A DNA stretch of 64,000 nucleotides from Spinacia oleracea (lineage: Eukaryota > Streptophyta > Magnoliopsida > Caryophyllales > Amaranthaceae). The notes under the pieces are model-generated. The model ran no database searches and had not been told where the DNA came from. It was given only the letters and a program-made list of their open reading frames with translations. Below are positions 13,120 to 25,424 of this stretch, piece by piece (the stretch's first letter is position 1; each line of letters starts with the position of its first letter). Both the position numbers and the translations under genes were made by a program. The stretch lies in assembly GCF_020520425.1 (NCBI RefSeq), contig NC_079490.1:1364001-1428000 (forward strand), in the 5' to 3' direction.

Positions 13120-13385
13120 GTTTTGTCAAAACTTGATTTGCAATAATAATCCTGCTTAACATTTCTCTCGAATAAAAGAGCACTCAATAATTTCTTTGTT
13201 CCTTAAATTACAAGATAATAAACACTAATTAACCCGGTTAAATAATATTATTGTTTTATCGGAGCTTGATTAGCGATAATAATCATTTTTCTCGAATAAA
13301 AGAGCACCCAATAATTTCATTTTTCTTAAATTACAAGATAATAAACAAACACTAATTCACCCATATTAGTTCAAGGTTAAATGAA
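13120..13385. repeat. Tandem duplication of a ~125-bp unit
   Basis: TCTCGAATAAAAGAGCAC followed by TTAAATTACAAGATAATAAA occurs twice (near 13165 and 13290), with the intervening text also matching. Confidence 0.75.
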
Positions 13386-13724
13386 TAATATTAATAACTA
13401 ATTGTACTATGGAAGAATTACTTAAAATTTGAATTATTTTTTCTTTTTTTCTCTAAAAAAGAAAAACAAACAAATAATAATAAGAGTACAAAATTAAATT
13501 AAAATAAAATAAAAAGTCACAACACATATTGGAATAATGACAATAATAGCCCTCATCCCCACCCACCTCACCCCAACCACCCACCACCTTATCCACCACC
13601 ACCACCATCATCATCATCAACAACAACCCAATACAACCCGACCCAAACCCGATAAAGCCCAAACGCTGAAAACTCTTCATTCCCCCCCTCTCTCTCTCCT
13701 TTGACTCTGACTTTGACCCCATTT

Positions 13725-14273
13725 CTAAACCTTCAAGATCTTCGCAGCTCTGACCACAGGATTCTCCCGTGCAATCGCTTCTCTACCTGCAGTTTTATAA
13801 TCATAACTGCAATCATGTCGATCTGAATACCTGTGATCTGCACAGAACAGATCTCCGCATCTACACCGAAACCCGGTAAGCCCGACCCGTTTCCCGCAAC
13901 CCAAACACCTGTTCACCGCCTTTTTAACCGTAGTTACCGACACCTCTACTATCGTCGTCGTGGTGGTGGTGGTTGTAGTCGTGGTGGCGGTGGAGGATAC
14001 GTGGCGACGATCCTCCTTAAACAACGTCGTTTCAACCAGGGGTTGATCATCAACATCACGACCTTCGGGTTCTCTTTTGGATCTGGGTCGGGCTAGCTCA
14101 GAGCTTACCGGATCTACACGGGCCGATATATCGGGCCTGGTATTATTATTATTTGACGAGGAAGAAGATGAAGATGTTAGTTTTTTGCAGTTATCCGGGC
14201 AAGAGAGAGAAAGGGGAGTTTCAGATGGTACTTTTAGCTCCAAAGTCTCATCTTTCTCTCTCTTCTGTGCCAT
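13725..14273 (-). CDS. SAP5-like AN1 zinc-finger stress-associated protein, A20 finger degenerate
   Basis: An intronless 182-codon frame. The N-terminus ([15 protein letters not shown]) and C-terminus ([17 protein letters not shown]) match the plant SAP5 subgroup of A20/AN1 proteins, which are ubiquitin-linked regulators of abiotic stress responses. The AN1 finger is complete from C123: CLGC, CRC, CADH and RHDC supply the Cys/His zinc ligands. In SAP5 relatives an A20 finger of the form Cx3C-x11-Cx2C sits near residue 25. Here only C25 and C29 remain ([10 protein letters not shown]), and the segment with the second cysteine pair is absent, replaced by Ser and Asn runs. A Thr run (about residues 99-110) precedes AN1. 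The family assignment is firm. The A20 loss is seen directly; loss of A20-mediated ubiquitin binding is inferred. Confidence 0.9.
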   Translation of the reverse strand: MAQKREKDETLELKVPSETPLSLSCPDNCKKLTSSSSSSSNNNNTRPDISARVDPVSSELARPRSKREPEGRDVDDQPLVETTLFKEDRRHVSSTATTTTTTTTTTTIVEVSVTTVKKAVNRCLGCGKRVGLTGFRCRCGDLFCADHRYSDRHDCSYDYKTAGREAIARENPVVRAAKILKV

Positions 14274-15079
14274 AATTTTTTTTCTGGGTTTGTTTTTCTT
14301 AGATTGATTTGTTCGTTTTTTGCAGAGAAAATTTCTGGGTTTTGGAGAGAGATGATGAAGAAATGGTGGGTTGGAATTAAAATTTTTTAATTTTCAATTT
14401 ATTTTTGGGTGGTATTTTTATTTTTTGGGTTTGGGTGGTGAAGAAATGAAGGAGAGAAGGAGAAATGGGAATGGAATTTCTAAAGAGATGTGAGTGGGAG
14501 ATGATGGACAGGGGTAAAATAATCAAAGGGTCGGCAAAAAGAAAAAGAAAAATAAAAAAAATCATAATTTAATTTTAATTAAAAAAATATTTTATTTATT
14601 TTTAATTTCATTGAAAAGAGGAGCACCACATTTTTGGCCATTATGTATTTAAATAGACCATAATGGTCATATGACCTCATAGAAATAACTAGTGTCCAAT
14701 AAGCAATTCCTTCATGTAGAGGTTTCCTTTTTTAGTAAAAGGTAAGGGTATTTTGGGAAATTCATATTGGTCATTTTCCAACACATTTTACCTACTTGAT
14801 TGGCCTTCTTATTATATATATTTTTTTTAATTTATAAGTTAATTTGAATATTTTAATGTAATGAAATTATATTATTAAGATAATGTATTTAAGTTGTATT
14901 TTGGTTTCTTTTTGTGAAAAGGATGGATGGCATTGGCAACATAGCTAAAAAGAAGAGGACCACATGAAAGGACATACTTTATCTATTTTGGTCAAATGAA
15001 ATTGAGCAGCAGATTGGATAGCAAATGACGGTAGAACGTATATTATAATTGTAATTAGACCTCCTAATATATTCAATCT
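14274..15079. other. Upstream region of the SAP5-like gene
   Basis: T-rich and CT-rich on the gene's sense strand near the ATG, then AT-rich. No convincing TATA box could be singled out. Confidence 0.4.
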
Positions 15080-15341
15080 TATTCCCTTCGTCCCGGAATA
15101 CTCGCATCGTTTTGACTGGACACGTTTGTCAATGCACGACTTTGACCACCAATATCTTTAACTACATATTATAAAAACTTATAGAATATTAATATTTTGA
15201 AAATATATATTAAGATGAAACCACCATTATATTATATATTTAACATTTGTTTCATATACTAGAAATAAAATAGGGTCAAACTGAATTATGTAAATAGTGT
15301 AAAAAGTCATAACGGTGCAAATATTTCGGGACAGATGGAGT
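15080..15341. mobile_element. Stowaway-like MITE, worn ends
   Basis: It begins CCCTTCGTCCCGGAATACTC and ends in ATTTCGGGACAGATGGAGT, an imperfect inverted match to the 10161-10489 element. Divergence of the ends suggests an older copy. Confidence 0.65.
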
Positions 15342-17895
15342 GCCTTTTAACTAGCTCAAATGATGAGGACCACATGACAAAACATATTTTATAATTTTTT
15401 AAAATAATTTAGTTTAATAGTAGAAAATATTTGCCTCTTGAAAAGAAAAAAGAAAAAGGGTAATTTGGCGTGGGTTATGCAGTTGTGCTCCTTGGAATCC
15501 AATATCCACATTAATATTGGGTTGGCAAATTGGCATATGGATCAACTCAATCAAGAAATCCTCCAACTTGTGAACGAAGTTTCCTTTTTAGGGACTAATA
15601 CACAGTAAATTATTTATGTCTTTCATTATTAGTGAACCCTTTACCTTTAAGTTAAAGAAAAAAAAGGAAATAACCCTTTATTTTTGTATGATAAATTCTA
15701 TATCGATCTTTAAAAATCCGAGTATTCCATATACATTCATGATTCATGTATTTCGTACAACTTACCACGATAAATTGGAGTATAACAGGTGTTTATTCGA
15801 TATAAACGTTAATTAATTATTCATTAGATGAGACAAATTGTGACATGCAGTTAGGTACGATGAGTTGTGTACTCCGCGTGTGCTATAATATAACTTGCAC
15901 ATTGCTCCTGACTAATATGCGTGACGAAATACATGATTCGGCATGTGAAGTGTTAAAGAGATGTGGTTTTAAGTTGGCCACGTACACACGCTTTTATCTA
16001 CCTAATTAATAAAATTTCATGTAATTTATAAAACATAATGCGTAATACAACTTAGCCATATTTTGTGAAAATTTAAACATTCTAATTACAAAGGATACTT
16101 AATTGTACTAATTGTTATAATAAAAAATCTTGAAAGAAATAAATTCAAGAATCAAAGAAATATTGTTTGTATGTTACATTCCACAACGATCCCTAAAATT
16201 CGTTCCATTTATACCCACAATACAACCGCATTATTCAAAATATCTCTTTAATCCCCTTCGAATCACAAGCAATTAGGGTAAGTTGGATTATGCGCACCAC
16301 GTGTGCTATCGTGTAATGTGCAGATGCTCGTGACTATTGATTAATATGTGTGACAAGGCTCATGTATGTTATGGAGCGTGAAATACTTATTTATATAGCT
16401 ACGCGGTCTTTAACTTTCTACACACTCTCTTTATTCCTCGAGTTTCCTCCCATATTTCGTTTCGACCCATTTTGGATCCTTCAACAAAAAAATTACCTTA
16501 TTCCAATTTTAGCAAGAAAATACTACGAAAGTATTATTTTATTCAAACCTAACTCATTTTACATGTGAAATTAGGTTAGTTATTATCTCCACTTCACCTC
16601 TTTCCTCAGTAAATAATCACATGTACTCCCTATACAAATATCCAACGTTTTTTTCCACTTAATTTGGTGCAATTTTTTAGCTTTTTGTCTGGTATAATCT
16701 GATTCATCCTGGTATATTCTGTTACGAATGTTTTATGTGAACCCTTATATTTTTAGTGGCCTAATCTTATCTGAACTTAATTTTCTTCTCAGATCTAATT
16801 AGTTAATCTAATTATAAGCAATAAGAATAAGGTGAACAGAACTAACAGAGTGTTGATGTAATACCACGTAAAAGATCAACCCTTTACTCTCCAACTATTT
16901 ATGGCTTACTAGTGGTTATGTTGTTGGACAACATGCATGAAACCAATTTGCAATTGGTTGTGATTTAAAAATCAATTAATAAAATAATTATATCTAATTT
17001 GATTAGACTCATTTACAGAGCGGCTAATCAAAAGGATTACGAGTTCTGACACCACTAAATCCAAGTTTGATACGTTCAACTTGCTAGATATTTTGCTGAC
17101 TCCATATACATTTTTTTTTTTAATAATTAATCTTCCTATTTTAACTGTGTTCATTTGTTAAAGTACTTTCATGTGCATTAATATTTATAATTACGTGTTA
17201 GTAAAAATATATAAACATTTGATATTTTAAAGTAAATTATCAAGATAAATTGAACAAAATTTTACATGACAATGTTTTTTTTCCTTATATATTGAGAATA
17301 AATTAACCGATTCTTTCAAATTCAGAATATTTTTGAGATTTAAAACATGAAAAGTATTAAGAAAACATAAACTCCTCAATGGTAAAAAAAAAAATGGCAT
17401 TGTGAGAAAAGAACATAAAATATAATTTTTTTCTTAAATTATAATAAAAAACATAAATTATGTTCTTATATATAGAGTCATATGTTTTTATACAATCACT
17501 TGTATTTTTTGGGTGCACCCTGCTCATCTTGTGCTCTTTTTCTGCCACCATATAAATTACAATTTTATTTATATATTTATAACTGCACTAAAATTTTCCA
17601 TGTCATATATATAGTTTACTGGTTTTTAATTTTTCAAAACATGGATATTTAAACTATATCGGAGTAATATATTAAAAGATGTTCGTAAGAAAATCTACCA
17701 TGTCATGTACCGGCGTACCACTCTCCTCCTATCCAACACATGTCATTCCTTACCATCCACATATGTTCCAAAATCCTAAAATTAGAAACACGTGTATTCG
17801 AACTCACGAGCACTTGATTCAAATGCTAAAGACTTATCCACTTAGTTATGTCGTATTACATGTTAATTCTTTGCAAATAAAATATAATAACTACT
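15342..17895. other. Intergenic, no gene recognised
   Basis: AT-rich throughout. A segment around 15840-15920 (GTGTGCTAT, GTGACTAAT-type phrases) recurs in altered form at 16262-16350, pointing to an old local duplication. Short open frames have no recognisable domains. Confidence 0.5.
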
Positions 17896-18153
17896 TACTC
17901 CGTTCTTTTTTAAATGACACAATTATTTAGGTACGTTTGCCAATGTACGATCTCATACATTAATATCTCTAATTGCATATCGGAAAAAATGATAAAAAGT
18001 TGATATTTAAATAATATTTACTGATACGAATCTAATAAGACCCCACACGACTATGTTTTTTCTTATGTACAAACCACAAAAGGAAGTCAAAGGTGTTTGT
18101 GTGAATATTGCCTAAAATCCTATTGTGTCATGTAAATAAGAACAGAGGAAGTA
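17896..18153. mobile_element. Stowaway-like MITE
   Basis: Starts TACTCCGTTCTTTTTTAAAT and ends AAATAAGAACAGAGGAAGTA, its imperfect inverted complement. 258 bp, non-coding. Confidence 0.7.
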
Positions 18154-18623
18154 TATAACAAGTGATGATAAAAGCAGTAACTTAATAAGAGTAGGAGTTG
18201 ATTATTAAAATTATCCAACTAATGACTCGAGGCATCACCAGTTTAAGTTTTAAAACATGCCATATTATGTCACATGATTGTGTAGGCTCATGGAGTGCTG
18301 ATTTTGAAGTGTCGTGGTTGTTCTTTGACTCTAGAAAATTAGAAAACAAAAGGTTAATCATCTTGTAAATTTCAGTATGGGGGCCCACTAAAATTATTCA
18401 GCTAGAACGCGGTTTGCCTTTCTGGTATGACCCAAATCTGGGCCCAGCCCAGTACATATTATATGGGCCTGTGGCCCAAGTTTGCAATTACATAGTCGAC
18501 AACGAAGTATATTGAAGTTATGCATCATAAATTCAAAATGGACAGCCTTAAGAAAATCTCACAACAAACAAGTGTTCATAGCATTTAAATTTAACCCCCT
18601 ATTCTCATATCAAGTTATGCTAA

Positions 18624-18990
18624 TACTCTCTTCGTCTCTTTTTGTTTACCCTATTTGCCATTTGATTTCGTCCACATTACGTATTTAATTTGTAAATTAG
18701 GATAAAATTTTTATCCATTTTTCACAACAGGTAAAATATTGTATATTTGTTAAATATCTTACTTTTCAATTCAAAATACGACAAGTAAGCGTGTCACATC
18801 ACCTTGCGATACGTTTTAAAGGTTGTAACTCGCGACTTTTATCACTTTACAATGTTATTAAATAAACCACAATTTTATTCATGTAAAATACGTTGATCCC
18901 ACCATTTTATTTCTTCTCAATTTCACAAGCTTGCAAAACTTAGTAAAGGAAAATATAGTTTGTGGTAGCCTTTTAGGGACATAGAGAGTA
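18624..18990. mobile_element. Stowaway-like MITE, diverged
   Basis: TACTCTCTTCGTCTCTTTTT at the left and TTAGGGACATAGAGAGTA at the right form loose inverted ends in an AT-rich 367-bp span. Confidence 0.5.
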
Positions 18991-19077
18991 ATAAATAAGT
19001 TGCACCAATTAACTATAAGCTAAAGATGTTAATGAGGTATTGACGTAGTAATTAACACTAAGGGCATGTATACAAAC

Positions 19078-19235
19078 AGGGACAGATCTTTGTCAGGCCC
19101 ACCTCAGCCGAAATTTTTTGTAGTGTATTTTTAGTTACGGTCCCCCTAAAATTTGTGTATAATTGTATAATTATCTAGTATATTGCTAATTTTTTTCTAT
19201 CGCCCCCCTCATAAAACCGTTTAAGTTCCGCCACT
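19078..19235. mobile_element. Small non-autonomous element sharing its right end with 28346-28541
   Basis: The left end contains AGGGACAGATCTTTG and the right end reads CGCCCCCCTCATAAAACCG then GTTCCGCCACT. The element at 28346-28541 ends with the same CGCCCCCTCATAAAA and GTTCCGC phrases. Superfamily not settled (hAT-like inferred). Confidence 0.45.
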
Positions 19236-19875
19236 ATATACAAAGATCTCAGGTTCGATCATGAGCGGGTGTATATATCAAGTAAACACACTTTCATGCC
19301 ATTTGCCTCAAATTTGAGTTGCTTCATCTTTGATAAAACCTTTATTAAGTGAATTCTTGAATTGCTAATTAGAATATTGAGGCAAAACTTCATGTATTTC
19401 CCCTGCGCTTGCATAAAAGTTTGAGGAAAATAAGTTAATCTAAATATTAATAAGTTGAGATAGATAGGACATATAAAAGCTAGAAAGTTCTCTTTACCAA
19501 TTAATAATTTAAATAAGTTAACGTAAGTTCAGATAACACGTAAAAGACGACATACACGTAAAGAGATGATATGTATTGCCGTTAAATAATAATATATGAA
19601 TACGAAGAATATAGAACATGGGATGAGAAAACGGTCAATTAAGCATTTAAAAAAAATTGCAAATTTTGCAAAATGGATAATTGAACCGTAATCTCACTCC
19701 CTAAGCTTTCCCATTGAAAATTAACTCATCCATCCGCTTAATTTTATGTTTTTTTTTTATGATTCCAAGTTTAAAACAAAAGAAATAAAATTAAGTTAAA
19801 AAAAGCAACTAAAATCCTTTCATGTTCCCCCCATTAGTCATGCAGGCCAAAACTTCCGAACAATATCACTAATAA

Positions 19876-22800
19876 TCAGTCATTCCACATCGCAAATACC
19901 CCGTTATTCGGTCCTTGAACCGTCTCGGTCGACCACCCTGCATAACTTCCACCATCACCACCACCACCACCACCGGAAGGGTGCATATCATAGTCCACCT
20001 TCACCATCGCTAGCGGCTGATGATCCGTCTCATCGGGCCCCACGACATTGCTCGTAGACGAGGCGGACCCCATACCGTTAATCCCGACCCCACTTCCAAG
20101 ATACCCTCCACCACCACCACAACCACCACCACCACCACTATAGCTCCCACCACTTGAACTCCCATTGTTGTTATTAGTACCATCAATCACACAACCACTA
20201 GAGTCCGAACCCATGCCCATAAACCCATGGAGCAAATTAGGGTTAGTTTGTAGTTGGTAACTATGGTACATACTACTAGGGTTTGAGTAACTTGACTGTT
20301 GGTACAACTGAAGAAACTGTGCCTCTTGATGTGTGTAGCTTTCTTGACTACCAAGGTTGTTGTGTAGGGTTAGCAACGGTTGTGGTTGGGTATCTTGTTG
20401 GTGGTGGTAAGGTAGTAAAGGGTAAGTATTCGGGTGGGCCCCGTACCGGGTCGAGCCCGAGCTACTAGCTGCCCCATATGGGTAAGTACTATTGCTTAGG
20501 GCAAGCATTTCCTCCCTCTTTCTAGAAGATTCTAGAGCTTGAGCTTCCTTAAGCCGCTTGGCCGCGCCGCCTCCTATAGGAAGAGTGTTGCTCTCTAGGA
20601 TGGCCTTGACGTCGTACCGGCTCATGTCGAAGTTTGTCACCGCGTTTAGGCCTCTAAACTTGATCGCCGCTATGTCGTAAGCTTCCGCCGCCTCCTCTTC
20701 TGTGCCTGAAATAGAGGTTACTAGATTAGGCCATATGCAAGCACGGATATTCGAAAATTATTATTTGACCATCTTTTTTTTAATAAAATATTTAACTGAA
20801 ATATTTATATCTTAAACCAAAATATTGAATAAATATGCTTTGTATTATTGATATGACGATTTGACTAAAATATAATTACCAAAATCATCTAATAATGTCA
20901 TATTCTATAATCTAATATTTTTTTTTTCATACATATACTATTTATACAAAAAGTGAAAAAAGTAAAATAAAAATAAAGTAGATATGTTTTTAACGGGAAA
21001 GTTTTGCACCAGGAAGTGACATTTGTCACACTTGGTGTCTATTTTAATATAATATAATAGATATATCATTATATCGCAATTAGTTTAGCTGGTAAAGTCT
21101 GATAATAAACATAAACAAGTTTGAGAACAAAAGACATTAATTATGGTTTGTTTTACTTACTAAATGTTCCCAAGTAGAGATCTTTGTTCCCTGCCACCCT
21201 TCCAATTCTTGCTTGCCATCTCCCATGTTGATGGTGTCTTGTTACACCACGGTAAATGGATGCACCTCTAGAAAATCCACTACTCTTCCTAAAACACCAT
21301 TAAGATAAATAACAACAATATTAATAATAATATGACGACCTTATATATATATAAGACCAATTTCAATCAAATAATTATGTTCAATTAACTGTTATAAATC
21401 AAATAATTATACTTTCTACGGAGTAGTTAAATAGTTATATTTTTAGTCAAATAGCTACAATTAATGCAAAATTAAAACTCGAGTTTACTATTAAATGTGA
21501 GTTCACATACCTTCGAATAGCTGCTACAAATTCTTGTCTAGTCATGGGTTTCATGTCTTCTATTTCTTTCTCATAGTTGCTTATCTACATCATTAAAAAG
21601 GGGAAAAATACATTAGCATTTAAAAAATATATTAGGGTTCTTAATTAAGATTTATATTTAATTATATGCATAAGAGCGTCGATCAATGTCATCAACAACA
21701 AATATAATTATACGATGACAAAGTATAACTATTTAATTTGAAAGTATAATTACTATTTGACTGATTATAATTGCTTGAACATAACTATGGGATAAACAAG
21801 TTTTTGTATTTAAAAAAAATTAGGGTTATTAAGATTTTTTGATGGAAAAATCGATACATGTGTTTTTATGTGTGCATTAGTTATCGAACAAGTTAAGGAT
21901 TAAATTTTATGTTCAATTGTAGCACCATGTTATCGCTAAATTTATCAAGTCACCGGCAACTTTTGTGTAAGACCGCCTTACCGGAAAGACCACTTTGATT
22001 GTTTAACTAATTGGTTCTATTGGTTAACTAATTAGTTCTAGTGCTTAACTAATTATTTTCATTGTCTAACTAATTTGTTTCAGTGCTTAACTAATTAGTT
22101 CAAGTGTTTAACTAATTGATTTAATTGCTTAACTTATAGGACATCAAGGTGTAAGACCGCCTTATATAAAAGTTTGTAAACAAACTATTATTGTTACATC
22201 AAATATGCAATTCTTTAAAAACTAGGGTTCTTAAGTTTTTTTTTTAATTGAATGAATTACAAAACAAATTATGATTGTTGCATCAAATACTAGAAATTAT
22301 TATATTTTTAAAGGAAAAGACCCAAATGTGTTCTTTTTTATGTGATTGAACAAGCTAACCCTTAAATTTCTCATCTCTATAAAGTGATTATTTTACAGTA
22401 ATTGTTGTACGCTACATCAGAAATGCAACGCTTGTACGTTCTACGTAGAACTAGACATTTCAAGTGATCAAATATATAAGAACGATACTAATAAATGAAA
22501 GAAACTCAACTGGAAAATTTGTGGTAGTAGAAGTTCCCCAATACTTGATTGCAGCTAAATCATAAGACCTCGCAGCCTTGTCTTCCTTATCGTACCCTCC
22601 TGTTATAAACCACGCGTTAAAGTTGTGCATTTACAATTGTAACAAGAACGTATAAATCATACGTTAAAGTTGTGCATTTACAATCGTAACAAAAAGGTAT
22701 AAATAATTGCGAGAAAAAAAAAATTCACTCACCAAGATAAACTGCAGGAATGTTTACGTATCACGATCGATCGAATAGAGTTCAACATGCATGGTGATTC

Positions 22801-24453
22801 AACCAGGAAAAGAAAATTAATTCAGTAACAATCAATAATTAGTGTATAATTTAATACATTAAAGGAAATAAAAGGACTAAAACAATGTTTAATAAGATTC
22901 AATTAATTTAATTAATTAGCTTAAATTTCTTTTATTGTATTAGAAAATTTTAATACGTAAATAATAATTATTTTTAAATTCTTTTATTATGTGTCATGTC
23001 CGACGGAATTTTAACCATGGTGTCGAAATAACATAGAATGAAATTTTACCTTGACGACCCTTTCTTGATTGTCCTTCCCTTCTACAACTATTATCCCATA
23101 GATGAGCTTCATATCGTCCTGTCCACCTATGCCTGTGTTACCATTTTTGTAATTAGCTCGAAAACGATTTTATTTGTAATTAGACCGACAATTATAAACA
23201 ACACGAGCGTAACAAAAACATAAAATAAAACGAAGCTATATTAACAAAAACGATTAGAATGTGAATCCTTATAGATGGGATTCTCTTCAGATACTGGACC
23301 GTCCAATTACGTACCCAATTGAGAAAGACGAAAAAAAATTATATATAGAAATAAAATAAATTGTATCCTCAAAAAACCCTATGAGTTCATCAGAAAATTA
23401 TAAACAACACATGTACGTGTACGTAACAAAAACATAAAATTAAATGAAGATAAATTAACAAAAATCTCAAATGTGAATCCATATCATGACCTTGATTATT
23501 CTCTTCAGATATTAAACCATCCAATTACTCAATTGAGAAATTTATATACGAGTTCATCAGAAAATTATAAACAACACAAGTATATGCACGTAACCAAAAC
23601 ATAAAATTAAATGAAGATAAATTAACAAAAAAACTCAAATGTGATCTATGTCATGACCTTGATTATTTTCTTCAAAATACTAGACCATCTAATTACTCAA
23701 TTAAGAAATTCATATACGAGTTCATCAGAAAATGGACCGTCCAACTACCTCTATTTCAAAAAGATCGTTACACTTACTATTAATACGGACTCGGTGCAAT
23801 GTTTGATTGTTAATATATCAAATTCTGTACGACATAAAATTATAAAAACTTGATACTTATCAAATACATTTTGAGACGAATCTAACCAGATATCCCATGA
23901 TAATTTTTGATAGATATAATAGTGAGAATTTATGGTCAAAGTTTTGATTATTTGTCACATTTTTCAAAGCGTAAAGAATTACGTATACGTACCTGGTAAC
24001 ACCTCTATAAATAGAAGTCCTTTGCCCAAAAGTATCCAAACTCCTCCTAGGTGTAGCCTCCACAACAGGAGTAATCGCGGTGGTGACCACGGCAGCACTC
24101 AAGGCGGCGCCACCATCAGTACTACTACTATTATTATTATCACCACTCGTTTCGCCGTTATTAACCGTCGTAAGCGGCGGCTGTTGTTGGCCACTACTTC
24201 CCATAGACAACGTTAAAGATTGCAAGCAGCTGTTTGAGTTTTCTTGGTTATTATACTGATCAAATGGACTACCACTACTATCATTAGCTCCGGCCACCGT
24301 GAGTAGGCCGTTGTTGCCGGAAAAAAGGTAATCCGATTCGCTGAATGATGAAAGATCCGGTGAGTCATGGTGGCTCTCCGATTTGCCTACCCCTAAGAAA
24401 TCTGCTATTTTTGGGGCCTCGTTTTCTCCATGAGGGTTAAGCAAGTTCCATTC

Positions 24454-24495
<42 letters not shown>

Positions 24496-25424
24496 AGTAT
24501 TAGTTTGTGGATTGATAAAAGAAAAGGTGAAAAAATGCAGTATATTTAAGGTGCACCGTCTTACATTTTCTACTTAGATAAGAAGAAAATACGAAAGTGA
24601 TCAGTAATGGACATAAAAAAAAAATATGCTTAATTAGGTACATACTATGTACAACATCTGGTTATACCTAATAATTTTCATGCAAAATGTACTATTTCCA
24701 TCCAAAAATAAGTATCCACTAATTAGGAAAGAATAACTTCTCAAATGCTCTTATAATTAGACTCTGTTTTATTCAACTTATTTTGTGTGAATTTATATTA
24801 TCTGAACTTATTTTAACTTATGTGAACTTATCATCTGAAAAATACCTATAAGTATGAAATAAACTGATTTGTGTGTGGAAATGTCTGAAACTTTTTCTGT
24901 TTTGAACTTAATTAACTGAATTTATTGTTTGAAATAAGTCAAAATAAGTTGAACAAAACAGAGGTTTAGTATGGTAGGGGATTATATTCGATTCTTATAA
25001 TTAAAAAAAAAATACAAGTAGATAGAAAAAGTATTTAAATTTTCGCATTTAAAAAACCAAAAACTGACAAACAATCATTTTAGAACAGAGGAAGACTGGA
25101 AATTAATTTTGGCACATCTATTGACTGATTTTGACACTACATTGACAGTTTGACACTACACCTAATCTCTTTGTGAGTCGAGAGTGAAAACTGTGCTATC
25201 ATAATGGGTGTGCCTAAGTCAACTGTACTTTGTCGACCTTTATAAAAATAACATGAATTTGTAGTACGAGTAAATATATGATTACCTTGAGCTTGGCCAA
25301 AGGGGTTGTCAATGTGGTCCGAAACAAGACCCAAAGAGAATTGTTGATGAGTTTGTGAATCATTGGTTTGAAGTGAAGGATGTGTTGGAGATAGAGGGAA
25401 AGAAAGCCAATTGTTTGAATTCAT
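19876..25424 (-). CDS. PLT2: PLETHORA1/2-type AP2 transcription factor, eight exons
   Basis: The exons are 25286-25424, 23993-24452, 23050-23132, 22733-22741, 22511-22599, 21511-21584, 21161-21288 and 19876-20705. All are bounded by AG/GT and sum to 1812 nt, that is 603 codons plus TGA; Arabidopsis PLT1/2 are of similar length (about 570). The N-terminus [15 protein letters not shown] and the C-terminal VKVDYDM and GVFAMWND motifs place it in the PLT1/PLT2 clade of AINTEGUMENTA-like factors, nuclear DNA-binding proteins that specify the root stem-cell niche. AP2 domain 1 spans about residues 193-260 and domain 2 about 295-353, each opening with YRGVTR. The 9-nt exon encodes the YL of VYLG in domain 1. 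The C-terminus is rich in Gln, Asn and Gly, with two Gly runs longer than I expect in the family. PLT1 versus PLT2 is not resolved. Confidence 0.95.
21966..22160 (-). repeat. Intronic minisatellite in PLT intron 5
   Basis: About seven degenerate copies of a ~22-bp unit containing TTAACTAATTAGTTC occupy the intron. They are bracketed by a direct repeat, GTGTAAGACCGCCTTA, at about 21966 and 22150. Confidence 0.8.
23187..23740 (-). repeat. Tandem triplication in PLT intron 2
   Basis: A unit of about 170-190 bp containing GAGTTCATCAGAAAATTATA, AAACATAAAATTAAATGAAG and CTTGATTATTCTCTTCAGAT is present about three times. The copies are diverged but in the same order, and the array fills most of the intron between exons 2 and 3. 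Confidence 0.85.
24457..24492 (-). repeat. 36-nt poly(T) (sense) abutting the exon 2 acceptor
   Basis: Thirty-six A residues on the plus strand read as a T tract on the gene strand. They end two bases before the CAG acceptor (AG at 24453-24454), so the tract serves as an unusually long homopolymeric polypyrimidine tract. Confidence 0.95.
24759..24965. mobile_element. Tourist-like MITE in PLT intron 1 (CTCTGTTTTATTCAAC ends)
   Basis: The left end, CTCTGTTTTATTCAACTTAT, is mirrored at the right by AATAAGTTGAACAAAACAGAG. The interior repeats TGAACTTAT-type words. The same family is seen at 27442-27696, 28134-28205 (partial), 55709-55894 (diverged) and 63285-63467 (partial). Confidence 0.75.

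Noticed and set aside
13453-13722. 89-codon minus-strand frame just 3' of the SAP5-like gene
   Set aside because: Low-complexity Gly/Val/Met/Tyr stretch in the likely 3'UTR with no conserved motif.
23860-24444. 194-codon frame taken as a separate small protein
   Set aside because: It is PLT exon 2 read through the donor at 23992 into intron 2; the true product is the spliced eight-exon protein.
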